Assembly: GCA_027593305.1 (NCBI GenBank) | Contig: JAQCJA010000221.1 | Coordinates: 1-7,426 of the forward strand | Direction of reading: 5' to 3' | DNA: 7,426 nucleotides | Source of the DNA: a bacterium | GTDB lineage: Bacteria > Latescibacterota > UBA2968 > UBA8231 | Shown here: one piece after another, positions 5,482-7,426 of the stretch | Numbering within the stretch: position 1 is the first letter of the stretch | How the letters are laid out: each line of letters opens with the position of its first letter | The notes under the pieces: model-generated | The model's database searches: none | Told to the model about the DNA's origin: nothing | The model's input: only the letters and a program-made list of their open reading frames with translations | Program-made: the position numbers and the translations under genes

Positions 5482-7017
5482 ATGCCACAACAACCCAACG
5501 TGTTGTTTGTCATGACCGATCAACAGCGGGGCGATACGATCGCCGCCCTCGGCAATCCGCATGTGTACACGCCCAACTTCGATCGCCTCGTCGCCCGCGG
5601 GGCCGCCTTTACTCAGGCCTACACGCCGACGCCGGTGTGCGTCGCCGCGCGCTATGCCGTGCGCACGGGCCGCTCGGCGCTGACAACGCGGGTCTTCAGC
5701 AATGGTATCGAACCGGCTGCAGCGGGCCAGCCCGAGGGTATGGTCGAGCGTTGTGGGCCGCATCTGGGCACGCGCATGCGTCAGTTGGGCTACCGCACGT
5801 TTGGTATCGGCAAGTTTCACAGTTATCCGTGGAACGAGGATCTCGGCTACGATGTGCACCTGCATTCCGAGGAGCTTTTCGGCACGCCGGAACGCCGGGC
5901 GACGGATGACTACGCCGCCTTCATCGCCAGAGAGCATCCGGATTTCGACTTTGTCGAAGGGCTGCACGGCGAACGCTCTGAGATGTACTACATGCCGCAG
6001 ATGAGCCCGTTACCGGCGGCGCTGACCGTCGAGTCCTGGGCGGCGGATCGGGCGGCCGAGCAGATCCATGTCGACGATGATCGCCCGTTCTTCGGGTTCC
6101 TCTCCTTCATCGGTCCCCATCCACCCCTGGCACCACCGATTCCCTTCAATCGGCTCTACGACCCGGATCGCATGCCCAGCCCCATTCGTGGCGACATCGA
6201 CGTCGATCACGCCGATGAACAGATCCCATGGATGAACCATGGCGTCTGGGCCGAGGATATCAGTGATGCCCAGGCGCGTGTGCTGCGGGCCCGCTACTAC
6301 GGTGAGTTGACCTATATCGACGATTGCCTGGGACGGGTACTCGATGCGGTAGAGGCGCGCCCGGACGCGGACAATACCGTGATCTGCTTCTTCGCCGATC
6401 ACGGCGACCATCTGGGCGACCACCGTGCCTGGCAGAAGGAGAGCTTCTTCGAGGCCTCCTGTCACGTGCCGTTGCTGCTGAGCTGGCCGACGGGGGGCAT
6501 CACGCCGGGTGATCGGCGTCAGGAACTGGCCAGTCTCATCGATCTCTACGGCATCGCCACGGGCTGCGCCGGTGAGGCCGACCTGCGGGACGGGGCCGAT
6601 CTTCTCGGAGTCCTTCGTGGCACGACGGCGCCACGGGAGCAGCTGTTTGGGCTGTTTGGCGCACCGGGTACGGCAAGGTTCAAGGTCATGGTCCGCGAGG
6701 GCCGATGGAAGTACATCTTCATCGCCAACGGCGGCCGCGAGTTGTTGTTCGATGTAGCGGCGGACCCGCAGGAGTTGCGCCAGCTGGCCGCCGGACAGCC
6801 AGAGGTGAGGGCCCGCTTGCGGGCCGCTGCGGCGGCGTATCTGGCGGGTCCCGCCGGGGAGGGCTCACTCAGTGAGTCGGGTGATCTGCGTGCCTTTGCG
6901 TTTGCCGCCCGGCCACTGCAGCGGATCTATCAGTTCGACCGATCCCGTGGCATCCATGGCTTTCCTGCGGATCCCGCCACGGGTCTGCAGCAGTACCGGG
7001 CAGCGCGCGACGACTGA
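5482..7017 (+). CDS. Sulfatase-family (alkaline phosphatase superfamily) hydrolase, cytoplasmic
   Basis: A 511-residue type I sulfatase-fold enzyme that should hydrolyse a sulfate, phosphate or phosphonate monoester. In order: PNVLFVMTDQQRGD with Asp13-Gln14 as metal ligands; nucleophile Cys53 in TPVCVAARYAVRTGR, matching the (C)-x-(P/A)-x-R formylglycine signature with Arg57; GIGKFH with Lys111 and His113; FIGPHPPLAPP with His213; FFADHGDHLGDH with metal ligands Asp306-His307 and Lys319 after it; and WKYIFIANGGRELLFD (409-424) in the C-terminal subdomain. There is no signal peptide, so unlike periplasmic sulfatases it should act on an imported substrate. The DQ pair and CxAxR are shared with choline-sulfatase-like and phosphonate monoester hydrolase-like members. 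The ATG at 5482 has AGGGGAG ending 6 nt upstream and lies 11 nt after the lyase stop; the longer open frame upstream is a shadow of the lyase gene. It ends the operon. No formylglycine-generating enzyme gene is in the window. Confidence 0.92.
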   Translation: MPQQPNVLFVMTDQQRGDTIAALGNPHVYTPNFDRLVARGAAFTQAYTPTPVCVAARYAVRTGRSALTTRVFSNGIEPAAAGQPEGMVERCGPHLGTRMRQLGYRTFGIGKFHSYPWNEDLGYDVHLHSEELFGTPERRATDDYAAFIAREHPDFDFVEGLHGERSEMYYMPQMSPLPAALTVESWAADRAAEQIHVDDDRPFFGFLSFIGPHPPLAPPIPFNRLYDPDRMPSPIRGDIDVDHADEQIPWMNHGVWAEDISDAQARVLRARYYGELTYIDDCLGRVLDAVEARPDADNTVICFFADHGDHLGDHRAWQKESFFEASCHVPLLLSWPTGGITPGDRRQELASLIDLYGIATGCAGEADLRDGADLLGVLRGTTAPREQLFGLFGAPGTARFKVMVREGRWKYIFIANGGRELLFDVAADPQELRQLAAGQPEVRARLRAAAAAYLAGPAGEGSLSESGDLRAFAFAARPLQRIYQFDRSRGIHGFPADPATGLQQYRAARDD

Positions 7018-7022
7018 TCGTG

Positions 7023-7035
7023 GGCGCGCTGCGCC
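7023..7035. other. Weak GC hairpin in the convergent spacer
   Basis: GGCGC (7023-7027), loop GCT, GCGCC (7031-7035) is the only clear inverted repeat in the 42-bp gap between the convergent sulfatase and argG genes. It could contribute to termination on either strand. However, the stem is only 5 bp and there is no T run on either side, so termination here may be Rho-dependent or may lie inside the neighbouring gene. Confidence 0.25.
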
Positions 7036-7059
7036 GATGGCTGTGCTGAGGGATGGAGC

Positions 7060-7426
7060 TCAGTCGCGGATCTGGCCCGCCGTGTGCAGGGCCCGGGCGC
7101 TGACACCCAGGACCCCAAGGAAGCCCTGCGAGTCGCGGTGGTCGAACTCGCCCACGTCTTCCATGGAGGCCGTGTCTTGGCTGTACAGCGAGTGCGGCGC
7201 ATCGGTGATGCTCTCATACATGACGCTACCCTTGTACAGGGACACCGTCACCGTACCCGTCGCCATCTGGCTGAAGCGGGCGACGAAGTCACGGCAGGCC
7301 TGTGTCGCCGGGTCGAACCAGTACCCCTGATAGATCTGTTCAGCGATCCACTTGCTTACCTGATCGTAGAAGCGTCGGCTGCGACGATCGAGGATCAGTT
7401 GCAGCAGGTATTCGTAACTGCGGCCG
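7060..7426 (-). CDS. argG: Argininosuccinate synthase, C-terminal part (cut by window end)
   Basis: The final 121 residues of the enzyme that joins citrulline and aspartate with ATP to make argininosuccinate in arginine biosynthesis. The visible part matches the ArgG C-terminal domain: a helix like DRRSRRFYDQVSKWIAEQIYQG, then YWFDPA (residues 35-40), the MATGTVTVSLYKGSV strand (54-68), HSLYSQDTASME (78-89), and FDHRDSQGFLGVLGVSA (94-110), which corresponds to the usual DAEGFI segment. The frame is open from the TGA at 7062-7060 to the right edge; the first complete codon begins at 7425. The N-terminal ATP-binding domain (SGGLDT) is outside the window. The gene converges on the sulfatase and is not part of that operon. 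An ATG at 7266 lies inside the conserved domain and is not the start. Confidence 0.88.
   Translation of the reverse strand, partial: GRSYEYLLQLILDRRSRRFYDQVSKWIAEQIYQGYWFDPATQACRDFVARFSQMATGTVTVSLYKGSVMYESITDAPHSLYSQDTASMEDVGEFDHRDSQGFLGVLGVSARALHTAGQIRD

Noticed and set aside
4259..5488. Minus-strand open frame of about 409 codons opposite the racemase end and lyase
   Set aside because: It spans two well-supported genes on the other strand, has no recognisable domain and no good ribosome binding site was apparent.
1..7426. CRISPR arrays, transposons, long direct repeats, toxin-antitoxin or phage genes
   Set aside because: None were seen on reading through. Every stretch longer than 300 bp is explained by coding sequence.

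Overview
High-GC bacterial chromosomal DNA, densely coded, with Shine-Dalgarno sequences in front of most genes, start/stop overlaps between genes and a tRNA-Tyr that encodes its own CCA end. This fits a Gram-negative bacterium, plausibly a proteobacterium. The malate dehydrogenase is of the type with an MTRLDQNR active-site block that I associate with some gammaproteobacteria. The taxonomic call is tentative and rests on recall, not a search.

Layout, left to right. (1) Positions 1-210, minus strand: a candidate terminator hairpin, tRNA-Tyr(GUA), and a promoter-like sequence with a perfect -35 hexamer for the tRNA. (2) 223-1383, minus strand: an amidohydrolase of the Atu3266/EF0837 (COG3964) type with a complete binuclear metal site. 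(3) 1384-1574: a 191-bp divergent intergenic region that must hold the promoters for the amidohydrolase and for the rightward operon; each Shine-Dalgarno here lies partly inside a small predicted hairpin. (4) 1558-7017, plus strand: five tightly packed genes, namely malate dehydrogenase, class I SAM methyltransferase, fold-type III PLP racemase (alanine racemase family), DapA-family aldolase/lyase, and a cytoplasmic sulfatase-family hydrolase. The junctions are a CTGA overlap, a 1-nt gap, an ATGA overlap and an 11-nt gap, so they are very likely one transcript. (5) 7018-7059: a short convergent spacer with only a weak hairpin. (6) 7060-7426, minus strand: the C-terminal 121 residues of argininosuccinate synthase, cut by the window end.

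How the genes may work together. tRNA-Tyr, mdh and argG are housekeeping genes. The racemase, DapA-like enzyme, sulfatase-like hydrolase and divergent amidohydrolase look like a small catabolic module for an acylated and/or sulfate- or phosphate/phosphonate-esterified compound: ester and amide bonds are cleaved, a stereocentre is inverted, and a 2-keto acid is cleaved or dehydrated. This is inference. The racemase and the DapA-like enzyme both differ from the biosynthetic enzymes at conserved positions, which argues against routine D-alanine or lysine synthesis. I see no transporter, regulator, mobile element, CRISPR array or toxin-antitoxin gene in the window. The most interesting item is the gene combination, together with the unusual (CTG or late GTG) start of the methyltransferase.
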